DNA of 64,000 nt from Butyrivibrio sp. NC2002 (GTDB taxonomy: Bacteria > Bacillota > Clostridia > Lachnospirales > Lachnospiraceae), in contig NZ_KL370882.1 of NCBI RefSeq assembly GCF_000702265.1, positions 62,001-126,000 of the forward strand, written 5' to 3'. How positions within the stretch are numbered: the stretch's first letter is position 1; every line of letters starts with the position of its first letter. The translations under genes were made by a program, and so were the position numbers. The notes below the pieces were generated by a model. It did not search any database. It was given only the letters and a program-made list of their open reading frames with translations, and was not told the origin of the DNA. Shown piece after piece: positions 8,502-17,035 of this stretch.

Positions 8502-8753
8502 ATGAAGAATTGGCATCATTGTGTTTGGTTTTTGGGTGGAGTCCTTTTTGGAACAGCCGGTGTAAAGGTGCTTTCAAGTAAAGATGCAAAGAAATGTTAT
8601 ACACATACTACTGCTGCTGTACTCAGGGCAAAAGACTGTGTGATGGACACTGCAAACAAGGTCCATGAGAACTGTGACGACATCCTTGCAGAAGCAAAAG
8701 AAATCAATGCTGAGCGTAAGTCAAAGGAAGACGAGGCTGTAGTTGGAGAATAA
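8502..8753 (+). CDS. DUF6110-family small membrane-anchored protein
   Basis: The 83-residue protein starts with a hydrophobic segment (WHHCVWFLGGVLFGTAGVKVL) followed by SSKDAKKCYTHTTAAVLRAK and a charged helical tail. This matches the small DUF6110 proteins that commonly precede heavy-metal P-type ATPases in Clostridia. Histidine and cysteine residues (HH near the N-terminus, C28 and others) could bind metal, but this is inference. ATG 8502 is chosen because AGGAG lies 8 bp upstream; the longer frame from 8364 has no such site. The ATPase gene begins 6 bp after its stop, so both are in one operon. Confidence 0.8.
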   Translation: MKNWHHCVWFLGGVLFGTAGVKVLSSKDAKKCYTHTTAAVLRAKDCVMDTANKVHENCDDILAEAKEINAERKSKEDEAVVGE

Positions 8754-8759
8754 TTGAAT

Positions 8760-10856
8760 ATGAAAATTGTCATTAAACATGAGATAAGAGGTCGTATTCG
8801 CTTTTCCATGCCCCAAAGACGTTTTTCTTTTGAAGAAGCAGATAGATTACAGTACTATCTGCTTTCTCTTAATGGCGTGGAAAAAGCAACCGTCTACGAG
8901 AGAAGTGCCGATGCAGTGGTAGTTTACAGGGGTAACCGGGATGAGTTGCTTTCCGGGATCTGTAGTTTTGATGCCGATGCGGAAGGTGTTAAGGCTCTTG
9001 TACCGGAGAATACCGGAAGAGAACTCATGGCTTCTTATAAGGAGAAGCTTATCAGCAATGTGATTCTTCATTATGGATGCAGGCTCTTTTTGCCATCACC
9101 TATCAGAAGGATAAAAGCCTGGATCATGGCTACCAAATTCATATACAGAGGTCTTGTCAGTCTTTTTAAGCATAAAAAGCTTGAGGTTTCTGTACTTGAT
9201 GCTACAGCTATAACGGTATCTCTTTTAACGGGGGATTATCAGACAGCTTCATCAGTTATGTTCCTGCTTGGTGTTGGAGATCTGCTGGAAGAGTGGACAC
9301 ATAAAAAGTCAGTAGATGATCTTGCCAGGAGCATGGCACTTAAGTCAGATAAGGTCTGGCTAAAAAAAGACAGGGGTGAGGTACAGGTTCCCATTAGTCA
9401 GATAGTTCCCGGAGATGAAATCTCTGTGAGAGTAGGCAGCGTTATTCCACTGGACGGAACTGTAGTGTCAGGAGAAGCATTGGTCAATCAGGCAACATTG
9501 ACGGGTGAAGGCATCCCTGTTGAGAAGAAAGAAGGCGCCTATGTGTATGCCGGAACAGTCATAGAGGAGGGCGATATTGTCCTTAAGGTTGAGAAGGCAT
9601 CCGGGGCAACAAGATACGAGAAAATCATTAAGATGATTGAAGAGTCTGAGAGTCTGAAGTCCGGGGTGGAATCAAGGGCTGAGCACCTGGCAGACAGACT
9701 GGTACCATATACTCTGGGCGGAACCATTCTTGCGTATCTGATAACAAGAAACGTGACTAAGGCGTTATCTGTACTTATGGTTGATTTTTCCTGCGCGTTA
9801 AAGCTTTCAATGCCTGTAACTGTATTGTCCGCGATGCGTGAGTGTCAGGACAACCATCTTACTGTTAAGGGTGGAAAATTTCTGGAAGCTATTGCAGATG
9901 CTGACACCATAGTCTTTGACAAGACAGGAACTCTTACTATGGCTACGCCAAAGGTTGTGGATGTAGTAACTTTTTCCGGAAACGACAAGGATGAGATGCT
10001 TCGCATAGCGGCCTGTCTCGAGGAGCATTATCCCCATTCCATTGCTAATGCAGTTGTTGCTGAAGCGGCACACAGAGGGCTTGAGCATAACGAAATGCAC
10101 AGCAAGTTGGAATACGTAGTTGCACATGGAATTGCTTCAGATATAGATGGTCAGAAGGTCGTCATAGGTAGCTGGCACTTTGTAATGGAAGACGAGAAAT
10201 GCGTGGTTCCGGATGGTGAGCAGGATAAGTTGGATGGAATTTCCAAACGCTACTCAAGATTGTTCCTTGCCATGGGCGGCAAGCTGTCTGCTGTAATATG
10301 CCTGGAAGATCCGCTGCGGCCAGAAGCAGTTGATGTTATTAAAAAACTCCATGAAGTTGGATTTAAAAACATTGTCATGATGACCGGAGATTCAAAGCAT
10401 ATCGCTAAAAGAGTAGCGGAAAATGTTGGCGTTGACTCATATTATGCAGAGGTACTTCCGGAAGAAAAAGCCGGATTTATCCAGCAGGAAAAAGCTAAGG
10501 GACATACAGTTGTAATGATTGGTGATGGAATAAATGATTCTCCGGCATTATCAGAAGCAGACTGCGGAATCGCCATAAGCGAAGGAGCGCAGCTCGCGCG
10601 CCAGATTGCAGATGTAATGATATCAGAGGATGACCTGTATAAGCTTATTACGCTGAAAGAACTTAGCGGTCTTCTGATGAGTAGAATTCATTTTAACTAT
10701 CGGTTCGTTGTTGGATTTAATCTGGGCCTGATCGGACTTGGACTTTTGGGAACCATAACACCTGCAACAAGTGCAATGCTCCATAATGGCTCAACAATAG
10801 CGTTAGGGCTTCATAGTATGACAAATCTGAAGAGAGATGCAGAAAGAGAGAGATAA
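8760..10856 (+). CDS. P1B-type heavy-metal ATPase with an S-C-A transmembrane motif
   Basis: This 698-residue pump couples ATP hydrolysis to metal transport across the membrane. An N-terminal HMA-like domain (about 1-75) lacks a CxxC site. The actuator motif TLTGEGIP, the phosphorylation site DKTGTLT (D387), MTGDSKH and MIGDGINDSPALSEAD are all intact. The metal-site helix reads VDFSCALKLSMP with C345, so the usual CPC/SPC/CPx triplet is replaced by S-C-A. The transported metal therefore cannot be assigned by the usual rules. The start could also be TTG 8754. A DUF6110 gene precedes it and a 26-residue membrane peptide gene follows 1 bp after its stop. Confidence 0.9.
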   Translation: MKIVIKHEIRGRIRFSMPQRRFSFEEADRLQYYLLSLNGVEKATVYERSADAVVVYRGNRDELLSGICSFDADAEGVKALVPENTGRELMASYKEKLISNVILHYGCRLFLPSPIRRIKAWIMATKFIYRGLVSLFKHKKLEVSVLDATAITVSLLTGDYQTASSVMFLLGVGDLLEEWTHKKSVDDLARSMALKSDKVWLKKDRGEVQVPISQIVPGDEISVRVGSVIPLDGTVVSGEALVNQATLTGEGIPVEKKEGAYVYAGTVIEEGDIVLKVEKASGATRYEKIIKMIEESESLKSGVESRAEHLADRLVPYTLGGTILAYLITRNVTKALSVLMVDFSCALKLSMPVTVLSAMRECQDNHLTVKGGKFLEAIADADTIVFDKTGTLTMATPKVVDVVTFSGNDKDEMLRIAACLEEHYPHSIANAVVAEAAHRGLEHNEMHSKLEYVVAHGIASDIDGQKVVIGSWHFVMEDEKCVVPDGEQDKLDGISKRYSRLFLAMGGKLSAVICLEDPLRPEAVDVIKKLHEVGFKNIVMMTGDSKHIAKRVAENVGVDSYYAEVLPEEKAGFIQQEKAKGHTVVMIGDGINDSPALSEADCGIAISEGAQLARQIADVMISEDDLYKLITLKELSGLLMSRIHFNYRFVVGFNLGLIGLGLLGTITPATSAMLHNGSTIALGLHSMTNLKRDAERER

Positions 10857-10857
10857 A

Positions 10858-10938
10858 ATGAAGTGTCATAAGTTTTTTGCATGGGCAACAGTAATATGTT
10901 TTTTGTTAACGATGTATACGGGGTATAAGAAGCAATAA
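10858..10938 (+). CDS. Small single-span membrane peptide (26 residues)
   Basis: ATG 10858 follows the ATPase stop by 1 bp and encodes a 26-residue peptide with a basic/aromatic start (MKCHKFFAW), one hydrophobic span (about residues 7-22) and a basic end (YKKQ). Position and composition suggest a small regulatory subunit of the pump, as known for other P-type ATPases. The function is inferred from context only. Confidence 0.55.
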   Translation: MKCHKFFAWATVICFLLTMYTGYKKQ

Positions 10939-11002
10939 CAAGGATGGGCAAATGCTACCATTGTTTGGAATAGGTCCATATATGATCTTTGGGATGGGTA
11001 GT

Positions 11003-12079
11003 TCACCTTAATCCCTGAAGTAAATTGCGGGTATCAGCTTTTTTTCCGGGAGCGGCTTTTGCATAGATATTTGTAGTATTTATACTGCTGTGATGGAGTT
11101 TTTCCTTAAGCAGCAGTATATCCTTATCACTTGCAGCATAAAAACTCATCGCAAAGCTGGATCTAAGCTTGTGCGGTGTTATTGTCTGCCCTAAGGTACT
11201 TCCAAGCCCTGCAACAGCATATTTCTTGACAAGAATCTCCACAGCTCTTACTCCCAGGCGTTCTCCTTTTAGGGTTGTAAATGCCGGAATATGGTCACTG
11301 TCCATATCATATTTGGCAAGCTGAGCTGAAAAATATTCCTGCAAACATGCGGCACACTCATCAGAATAGTAGACTATGTCCTGATCCCCGCCTTTTCTTA
11401 TGACAAGTACGCTGCAATCATCGAAATTATAATCTCCAATATCCGTAGAAAGCATCTCCGATACTCTAAGCCCTGTGTCGAGCAGCAGCAGGATCATTGC
11501 AAGGTCCCTTACGACAAAACGCTCGTGATGCGCAGCTGCTTTTCCTGCCAGATTAGCTCCGGATCTTACTTCATCAAGCAGCATTGCCTGTTGCTCATTT
11601 GTCAGGTAAATAAGCTTTTTCTCTGCAAGTTTCTTCTGCCTTGTGGCAGCTGCCGGATTCGCTGCAAGTTTTCCGCTTGTTATAAAATAACTGAACATGG
11701 ATGAGAGCGTTGCTCTAAGACGTTTTACTGTAGAATCATTATGTTTCTGCGGCACCTCATTTTTTTCCTTAATATCAGTTCTGACCTTTTTATATCGGCG
11801 ATCTCTGGTGCTGCGGATCCTTGTAAGGTATCTGTTTATATCCAGGGCTTTTAGTTTTGAAAGGTCTTCAAGAGTAATTTCTTTTATGGCTAATCCATCG
11901 AAATCTGCATGATTATAGACCAAAAAACTGAGAAAATCATAGATATCCCTTGAATACTGAAGCATGGTCGACGGATTATCAGAATCTCTGAAATTAAAAA
12001 TATAATCCGTGACAAAATCCGGCATTTTATCAAGTAATTCATTTATCCTATCTGAGTAATTAACAATATTGTTTGCCAT
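11003..12079 (-). CDS. Tyrosine recombinase (XerC/D-like)
   Basis: The 358-residue protein has an N-terminal SAM-like core-binding domain and a C-terminal catalytic domain with the expected residues: R205 (TGLRVSEM), H303 and R306 (HKLR), H329/H330 (LHHSS) and the nucleophile Y339 (TNIYAKA). It cuts and rejoins DNA through a 3'-phosphotyrosyl bond. AGAGG lies 6 bp before ATG 12079. It is larger than host XerC/D (about 300), so a resolvase or integron/phage-type role is possible. No att site was identified next to it, but degraded gene fragments begin just beyond its promoter side. Confidence 0.9.
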   Translation of the reverse strand: MANNIVNYSDRINELLDKMPDFVTDYIFNFRDSDNPSTMLQYSRDIYDFLSFLVYNHADFDGLAIKEITLEDLSKLKALDINRYLTRIRSTRDRRYKKVRTDIKEKNEVPQKHNDSTVKRLRATLSSMFSYFITSGKLAANPAAATRQKKLAEKKLIYLTNEQQAMLLDEVRSGANLAGKAAAHHERFVVRDLAMILLLLDTGLRVSEMLSTDIGDYNFDDCSVLVIRKGGDQDIVYYSDECAACLQEYFSAQLAKYDMDSDHIPAFTTLKGERLGVRAVEILVKKYAVAGLGSTLGQTITPHKLRSSFAMSFYAASDKDILLLKEKLHHSSINTTNIYAKAAPGKKADTRNLLQGLR

Positions 12080-12305
12080 ATACAGCCTCTTTTCATGGGA
12101 AAATCGATGTCATATATAGTATATCATAAAATTTGCACTTTGCTTGCGCAAAACTAAAATATTACGCATAGAAATAACAGATATAATATCATGCTTTTCC
12201 TAAATTGAAGAATTAATCGCGACTTTCGGGCTATTAATATGTAAAATAAGCCGCGTTAGGTTAGAATCGACCATCGTGGCTATCGTTCAACTAAATCCTT
12301 TTTTA

Positions 12306-12542
12306 TTAGTTATCCCAATCGTTGTACGATTTTTCGCATTGTTTATCCTTCCATTCATTAAAATTCTTTACTGCATTATATTCTTCCCTAGTCATTTTTT
12401 CACCCTTTTGGTACTTTTCATATCCGCTTTCTAAATTATCTCTATAATGATCTTCGTTTTTTACATCTGAACATGCGCTCGAAAAGGATGATAGACAGGT
12501 CTTTCTTTTCTGCTTTGCGAATATATTTAAATCTGCCTCGCT
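12306..12542 (-). pseudogene. Lipoprotein-like gene remnant without a start
   Basis: An open minus-strand frame ends at 12306 and encodes a hydrophilic tail (from SDVKNEDHYRDNLESGYEKY onward) preceded by a Ser/Cys stretch (CLSSFSSACSD) that resembles a decayed lipobox. No start codon with a proper signal peptide is present upstream. The last 29 codons could be translated alone from ATG 12395, which has AAGGGTG about 6 bp upstream. It overlaps the tail of the methyltransferase fragment. A broken lipoprotein gene is the best reading. Confidence 0.4.
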
Positions 12543-12880
12543 TCACTATTTTTTATGGTAATGATTCCTGAACAATAAGATTTTTGCTCAAACTGAGCTT
12601 GTGGAAATGACTTTTTAATTTCATCTAACACAAAATATATTTCATCCTCATCCCACTCATCTCCCGCTTCTGACTTACAGTTTTCAAGTTCAACTCTAGT
12701 CTTGAAGGCAACATCACCGATAAGCAATTTTCCATCTTCATTTAATTGAGACAGTAACCCTGTAAAAAAGGAAACCTTCTGCTCATCTGTTAGATGATGC
12801 AGAGAATATGTACCAATGATGTAAGAATAATCAAAGGGAATAGTAGATTTCTGGAGCTGTGACTGAGCTTCCGCTTCAAG
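12527..12880 (-). pseudogene. SAM-dependent methyltransferase, C-terminal fragment
   Basis: The frame ending at 12527 reads back through FDYSYIIGTYSLHHLTDEQK and LNEDGKLLIGDVAF. This is the region of class I methyltransferases around strand 4 (GTYSLHHL) and strand 5 (GKLLIGDVAF). The SAM-binding N-terminal half is missing: the homology stops near 12880, where unrelated plus-strand coding sequence begins. The 66 residues from ATG 12727 could be translated but would not make an enzyme. Confidence 0.65.
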
Positions 12881-13242
12881 CTGCCTATAATATTGCGTAC
12901 TGTGAGATGACAGCTGACGAAGACGAAAATCTGTATCTGGTAAAGACAGTTTACACCGATGATTGGCTGGAAGCTTATGAAAATGAGGAAGAGATTGCCT
13001 ACTCGGAAAAATTTCGTGCTGACAACACTACTTCTACTATTGTAAAACTTTCAGCAGAAGGGAATATTATATGGGAAAAACCGCTTACAGAGACAGACTC
13101 TAAGAAGACAGTAGGGAGCATGGCCTATGTTAGGGGGAGGGGAATCCTGACCTATAGTAGTGGAGCAGCTTCATTTTATGACGAAAACACCGATGAAGGA
13201 GAAGAAATCATAGGGGGAAATGATGATTCTTCTGATGATTAA
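12859..13242 (+). pseudogene. Propeller-like protein fragment
   Basis: The plus-strand frame ends at 13242 and shows protein-like sequence from about 12890 (ADEDENLYLVKTVYTDDW, then STIVKLSAEGNIIWEKPL). The xxVKLSAEGNIIWEK pattern resembles one blade of a PQQ/WD-type propeller. It ends in an acidic tail. GTG 12859 lies inside the opposing methyltransferase fragment and has no good ribosome binding site. Two gene fragments therefore meet head to head near 12880. A translated 127-residue product is possible but doubtful. Confidence 0.45.
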
Positions 13243-13280
13243 AATGTATTTGCCGTTGTCCTAAGCTACACCTCAATCCA

Positions 13281-13994
13281 TTACTTGAGGCATCGTGCAG
13301 GTTTAAAGTGTCTACCTATAACGTTCTTGCCACCAGCCTTCTTGAATAATGACTTCAACTTTTTCATATGCTTCGAGTTCATATCAAAACCAACAATTTT
13401 CATCATAACAGATCTTGTATCTCTGAAGGCATCATTACCTACTCGTTTTAATTTATTTCCTTTTAACTCAAATTTATACATGGATTTGCAGCCATAAAAA
13501 GCTCTTTCCTTGATCATTTTAAGGCTATCAGTATCGCTGATAGAAAAGTACCTGAGATTTGTACATCCTTCAAATGCACTTTTTCCTATATATTTTAAAG
13601 GAGCAGAATAGACTATAAACTTTTTTATCATCTGGTTGTCCCTAAAGGCATTATCAGCTATTCCGACAATCTCATAGTCTTCTAAGTAATAATCTTCACA
13701 AGCTACATTTTCATAATTCTTTTTTGCATATTTTGTTTTTGGAGAAGGATTAAATCCTGTTATTTCAACTTGTATGTACTTATTTTTAGATTCACTTGCG
13801 GTTTTTACAACCCTGAATTTGAATAGATCATATTTTTCACATATAAATTCGTCTCCCTTCATGAGGTGATCAGCACTGACCTCTTCACCTGTTGAGACAT
13901 ATGTCTCGGCACATGCATTTATTGAATATATATTAAATGAAAAAACCATAGCTAAAACTGCCATCAAATACCAATATATTTTTTTCATACTCAT
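13281..13994 (-). CDS. Secreted BspA-like leucine-rich repeat (LRR_5) protein
   Basis: This 237-residue protein has a signal peptide (about residues 1-28, ending INACA) and at least three BspA-type repeats of the form A-F-x-x-x-x-x-I-K-x-F with FEGCTNLRYF and FYGCKSMYKF. Such proteins are exposed on the surface and may bind other cells or host or plant surfaces. It is a paralogue of the next gene upstream (13991-14689); both share NAFxxNQxIK and IGKSAFEGC. The start overlaps the stop of that paralogue (ATGA), so they are translated together. No catalytic domain is seen. Confidence 0.75.
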   Translation of the reverse strand: MSMKKIYWYLMAVLAMVFSFNIYSINACAETYVSTGEEVSADHLMKGDEFICEKYDLFKFRVVKTASESKNKYIQVEITGFNPSPKTKYAKKNYENVACEDYYLEDYEIVGIADNAFRDNQMIKKFIVYSAPLKYIGKSAFEGCTNLRYFSISDTDSLKMIKERAFYGCKSMYKFELKGNKLKRVGNDAFRDTRSVMMKIVGFDMNSKHMKKLKSLFKKAGGKNVIGRHFKPARCLK

Positions 13995-14689
13995 TTTTTG
14001 TCACTCCAATACTTTTTTCTTTTCTTGAAACATACCTTTTTAGCACCTGCTTTTGTAAGCAACTTCTTAGTCTTTTCAAGCTGCTTCGGACTGATGTCAT
14101 AGGCTCTTAACTTGAGTTTAGGCTTCGTTTTTGCAAATGCCTTTTTGCCTACGCGTTCCAACTCACTTTTATCAAACATAACTTCACTCAGTTCGCTACA
14201 GCCATAAAAAGCTCTTGCTTTAATCTTAGTAAGTCCTGACGCAAAATAATAGTTAAAACTTCTAAGCTGAGTACATCCTTCAAATGCACTTTTTCCTATA
14301 TATCTGAACTTATCGACATTTGTAATATTGACCTGTTTAATATACTGATTGTTCTTAAAGGCATTATCCGCTATCCCAACTACATGAAAATCCCAAAAAT
14401 CATCTATATCCCCTATAACATCAACCGTTTCAAACGGATATGGATATGTGTCGGTTAGCTCCTCATCCGGAGTAGGATTAAATCCGGTAATTTCCACTTC
14501 TCCATATGAGTGTATCGTTGCAGGCTTTAGTACTCTATAAGTACAAAACTCATACGCAAATTCTGCCCCTTCCGGCAGGTTGTCCCCATAATAATCGTAG
14601 TAGTCGGCCGCAGTAGACTTTATAGGATGCACAATAAAAATGGCAATCATAGCCAGTACTGCCCCCATAGCAAATAAACTTTTCTTCAT
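13991..14689 (-). CDS. Secreted BspA-like leucine-rich repeat (LRR_5) protein, paralogue
   Basis: The 232-residue protein has a signal peptide (about 1-28, ending STAA), an acidic N-terminal region rich in Asp/Tyr, and BspA-like repeats (NAFKNNQYIKQVNI, IGKSAFEGCTQLRSF, ARAFYGCSELSEV). It ends in a basic tail. AGGAG lies 7 bp before ATG 14689. It overlaps the downstream paralogue by 4 bp and the upstream VanZ-like gene by 4 bp. The pair probably arose by tandem duplication. Confidence 0.75.
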   Translation of the reverse strand: MKKSLFAMGAVLAMIAIFIVHPIKSTAADYYDYYGDNLPEGAEFAYEFCTYRVLKPATIHSYGEVEITGFNPTPDEELTDTYPYPFETVDVIGDIDDFWDFHVVGIADNAFKNNQYIKQVNITNVDKFRYIGKSAFEGCTQLRSFNYYFASGLTKIKARAFYGCSELSEVMFDKSELERVGKKAFAKTKPKLKLRAYDISPKQLEKTKKLLTKAGAKKVCFKKRKKYWSDKK

Positions 14690-15288
14690 TCCAACATCTC
14701 CTTTATATTTTTAAAATATGCGTTACATATTAATAACGTTTCACCTTCTGATTTCGGGACATCTTTTTTTATTACTGTTAAATCCCACACTTCCAGACTC
14801 AGATATCCCATAATTCCGCCTAAAACATTCATGATGATATCATCCACATCAAAGTAGCGTCCGCCACTCATCTGTATAATTTCAATAATCAGCGTTGCCA
14901 TGAAAGAAAGTATAAAAATTGAAACCAAACTCCATCTTTTCCTGGTAAATACTATTGGTACTAACAATCCCAAAGGAACGAAAAGTATAATATTTGCCAC
15001 CGCTTGCGACAAGCAAATGTTTTCAAATGGGACAAGATTTCTCATATATCCGCCAATACGTAATGTATATAGGCTTAACTTCATTTCAGCCAATCCGGTA
15101 ATTCTTAGTAAAACAACAATGTATGAAATGAAAATGGCATTCTTGGCCATCTGCCATTTATTGGAAATTCTTTTTCTAAAAAAGATAATTTCTACGCGGA
15201 AAAATAATACAGAAACAAAAACCATAAATGTGAAGACGAACAATCCAGCATAAAATATTCTCTCCCAACTTCTGCTAGTAATACTCAT
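14686..15288 (-). CDS. VanZ-like membrane protein
   Basis: The 200-residue protein has five predicted membrane segments and the VanZ pattern NLVPFENI, then NIILFVPLGLLVP, then the Gly/Arg-Tyr-Phe-Asp-Val-Asp-Asp loop (GGRYFDVDDIIMNVLGG). VanZ-family proteins can lower susceptibility to teicoplanin and some lipopeptides; most members have no known role. ATG 15288 is chosen because it overlaps the stop of a small lipoprotein gene (TTATGA). It lies in one operon with the lipoprotein upstream and the two LRR genes downstream. Confidence 0.8.
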   Translation of the reverse strand: MSITSRSWERIFYAGLFVFTFMVFVSVLFFRVEIIFFRKRISNKWQMAKNAIFISYIVVLLRITGLAEMKLSLYTLRIGGYMRNLVPFENICLSQAVANIILFVPLGLLVPIVFTRKRWSLVSIFILSFMATLIIEIIQMSGGRYFDVDDIIMNVLGGIMGYLSLEVWDLTVIKKDVPKSEGETLLICNAYFKNIKEMLE

Positions 15289-15452
15289 AAAACTGTAAAC
15301 CACCCCACTTCCGGCAAGGTAATCTCCTCCACGTTTTCCAGACTTGTTCCTGGATCTGAAGTTGTCTCGCTTTCACTACTACATGCTCCGCAAAAAGGCA
15401 TCAATAAAATAAGTAGCGTTGTTACGATTATTATCCCCAATACTTTCTTCAT
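15285..15452 (-). CDS. Small lipoprotein (55 residues)
   Basis: ATG 15452 has AAGGAGG about 11 bp upstream. The peptide begins MKKVLGIIIVTTLLILLMPF, followed by CGAC as a likely lipobox, and continues with a Ser/Glu/Thr-rich mature part of about 30 residues. Its stop overlaps the VanZ start, which marks it as the first gene of the lipoprotein-VanZ-LRR-LRR operon. No family is recognised. Confidence 0.6.
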   Translation of the reverse strand: MKKVLGIIIVTTLLILLMPFCGACSSESETTSDPGTSLENVEEITLPEVGWFTVL

Positions 15453-15831
15453 GACCCATATATCCTCCTTAGATTATAGTAGTTATTTTTAAAAATGCTA
15501 GCAAAAAGTCTGCATCAGATACTGTCAAAGACAAAAAATAATGCTGACTTCAAAAATGTCAGCTTATGTTCAAAAATAATCAACTATCACTTATAATGAA
15601 AGACTCTTTATACTTTTCATTAATGACAAGGATCCCTCTTTACCTTTTTGTAATAATCCATTTCTCCTATGCACTATGTCCATATACATCTCTTGCATAT
15701 ACGCTTGAAAATGGTAATTGTAATAATTAACGCCCAGATTGTAATAATTTACATCTGCACTATGAAATAAGATTTCGCATGTGAAAGAAAAATAAGATAC
15801 CGCTAAAACACCGGTACCCATCATCATATAA
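15453..15831. other. Intergenic region upstream of the lipoprotein-VanZ operon
   Basis: This stretch has no supported gene. A short hairpin (GCTGAC 15543-15548 with GTCAGC 15558-15563) lies in the middle. A 78-codon minus-strand frame (15591-15827) follows the acetyltransferase stop but has no ribosome binding site and an unconvincing composition, so I do not call it. Confidence 0.4.
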
Positions 15832-16308
15832 CTATTTAACCATTCTTATTTCTGTAGCACCAAGACTCTTAATCTCTTTTTGTGTCCCATCCTCTTTAAA
15901 ACCATATCTCTTATAAAAGCTGATAGCTCGAGGATTGTCCTTAAGTACCCACAGCTCTTTTGTATGATAGTCTTTCAGGTGTTCAAGACCTACATCCATG
16001 AGTTTCTTAGAAACTCCGGTGCCATAATAATCTGATAAAACATAGATAGCGTTAATTTCTCCAACTCCCGGAGCATCTTTGCCTTTTCCAAAGTAGCAGA
16101 CAAATCCAACAACCTTATCCCCATCCAAAGCAACATATGTATTCTCAGGCCACTGAAAAGCCCATTCCTCACACTTCTCCAGCGTGAGCTTGTTCAAATA
16201 GTCTTTGCTTACAATATTTTCATAGGCCTCGTGCCAGGATTTCCAATGCACATATGCTTTACCCTTTTTCTCACTGTCTGTTTCCATCGCTTTTATTATG
16301 ATTCCCAT
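15832..16308 (-). CDS. GNAT-family N-acetyltransferase
   Basis: This 158-residue protein has the GNAT core: strand VVGFVCYF, then GEINAIYVLSDYYGTGVSKKLMD (acetyl-CoA-binding loop, in the usual Q/R-x-x-G-x-G/A position here YYGTGVS), and the C-terminal LWVLKDNPRAISFYKRYGFK. It transfers an acetyl group from acetyl-CoA to an amine; the substrate is unknown. ATG 16308 is chosen because GGGAG lies 8 bp upstream; the upstream GNAT gene ends at 16322, 13 bp away. Confidence 0.85.
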   Translation of the reverse strand: MGIIIKAMETDSEKKGKAYVHWKSWHEAYENIVSKDYLNKLTLEKCEEWAFQWPENTYVALDGDKVVGFVCYFGKGKDAPGVGEINAIYVLSDYYGTGVSKKLMDVGLEHLKDYHTKELWVLKDNPRAISFYKRYGFKEDGTQKEIKSLGATEIRMVK

Positions 16309-16321
16309 GCCATAATCTCCC

Positions 16322-16822
16322 TTACACAATTCTTAATTTCTTAACTTGTTGTGATATTTTGACAGTACCTCCACGGATAAGCTGCTCTCCTACTTCAGTA
16401 AATCCCATCTTTGCGTGAAAAGCCAGACTCTCTTTGTTATAAGGAACAGTAGTAATCGCAGCAGCCACTATCTCTATGTCATTTTCTTTAACATAATCAA
16501 ATGCATATTGATATAACTTACGTCCTATACCCTTTTTCCAGTATTCTTTATCTACAACAATTCTGTCTATATAAAGGAATTTGGAATACCGCTCTTTAAA
16601 CCATCTATAACTCTTGAAATCATAGTCCTCAAGACCTTCTCGTAAGGCAATGATAAAACCGGCAGGATTCTCATCTACATAGATAACATGAAAGAGCACT
16701 GCTCTTTCTGCAAGGTATTCCAGTTCTCCTCTGTCCGTAGGTATCAGGACATCGACATTTTCTTCATTTAGTTTAAGAACATAGTCATAATCCTTAGGTT
16801 CTATGCGTGTAATATTTTCCAT
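16322..16822 (-). CDS. GNAT-family N-acetyltransferase
   Basis: The 166-residue protein has the GNAT pattern: AGFIIALREG, then YIDRIVVDKEYWKKGIGRKLYQ (the acetyl-CoA-binding R/Q-x-x-G-x-G/A motif as KKGIGRK) and NKESLAFHAKMGFTEVGE. It differs from its downstream neighbour in sequence and is not a recent duplicate. The two genes are separated by 13 bp and form an operon. The substrate is unknown. Confidence 0.85.
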   Translation of the reverse strand: MENITRIEPKDYDYVLKLNEENVDVLIPTDRGELEYLAERAVLFHVIYVDENPAGFIIALREGLEDYDFKSYRWFKERYSKFLYIDRIVVDKEYWKKGIGRKLYQYAFDYVKENDIEIVAAAITTVPYNKESLAFHAKMGFTEVGEQLIRGGTVKISQQVKKLRIV

Positions 16823-16980
16823 ATATCAGGTTTCAACCCCTCCCTACAATCTTTATATGCCTTTTACCGAAATGGTAAAGACATACATCTAATATATCAG
16901 AAAAAGCCCTCAGAAATAATCCTGCAGCTTGTGTACAGATCAAATGAAAAATCTTGTATTTTAACAATTTCATGATAAAA

Positions 16981-17007
16981 TTCAAATCGTGCTTTTGCAC
17001 GATTGAA
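16981..17007. promoter_or_regulatory. Short perfect hairpin upstream of the MATE gene
   Basis: AATCGTGC (16985-16992) pairs with GCACGATT (16997-17004) around TTTT, with flanking bases extending the pairing. It ends about 30 bp before the MATE start, a position that fits an operator dyad or an attenuator. No regulator for it is identified. Confidence 0.4.
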
Positions 17008-17035
17008 AAATGATACACAAAGAAATGAGTTATAA

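Noticed and set aside
11003..13242. Complete integrative element carried by the tyrosine recombinase
   Set aside because: No flanking direct repeats, tRNA gene or transfer genes were found, so an element boundary cannot be supported.
15591..15827. 78-codon minus-strand ORF
   Set aside because: It has no ribosome binding site, begins right after the acetyltransferase stop and has no protein-like composition or recognisable motif.
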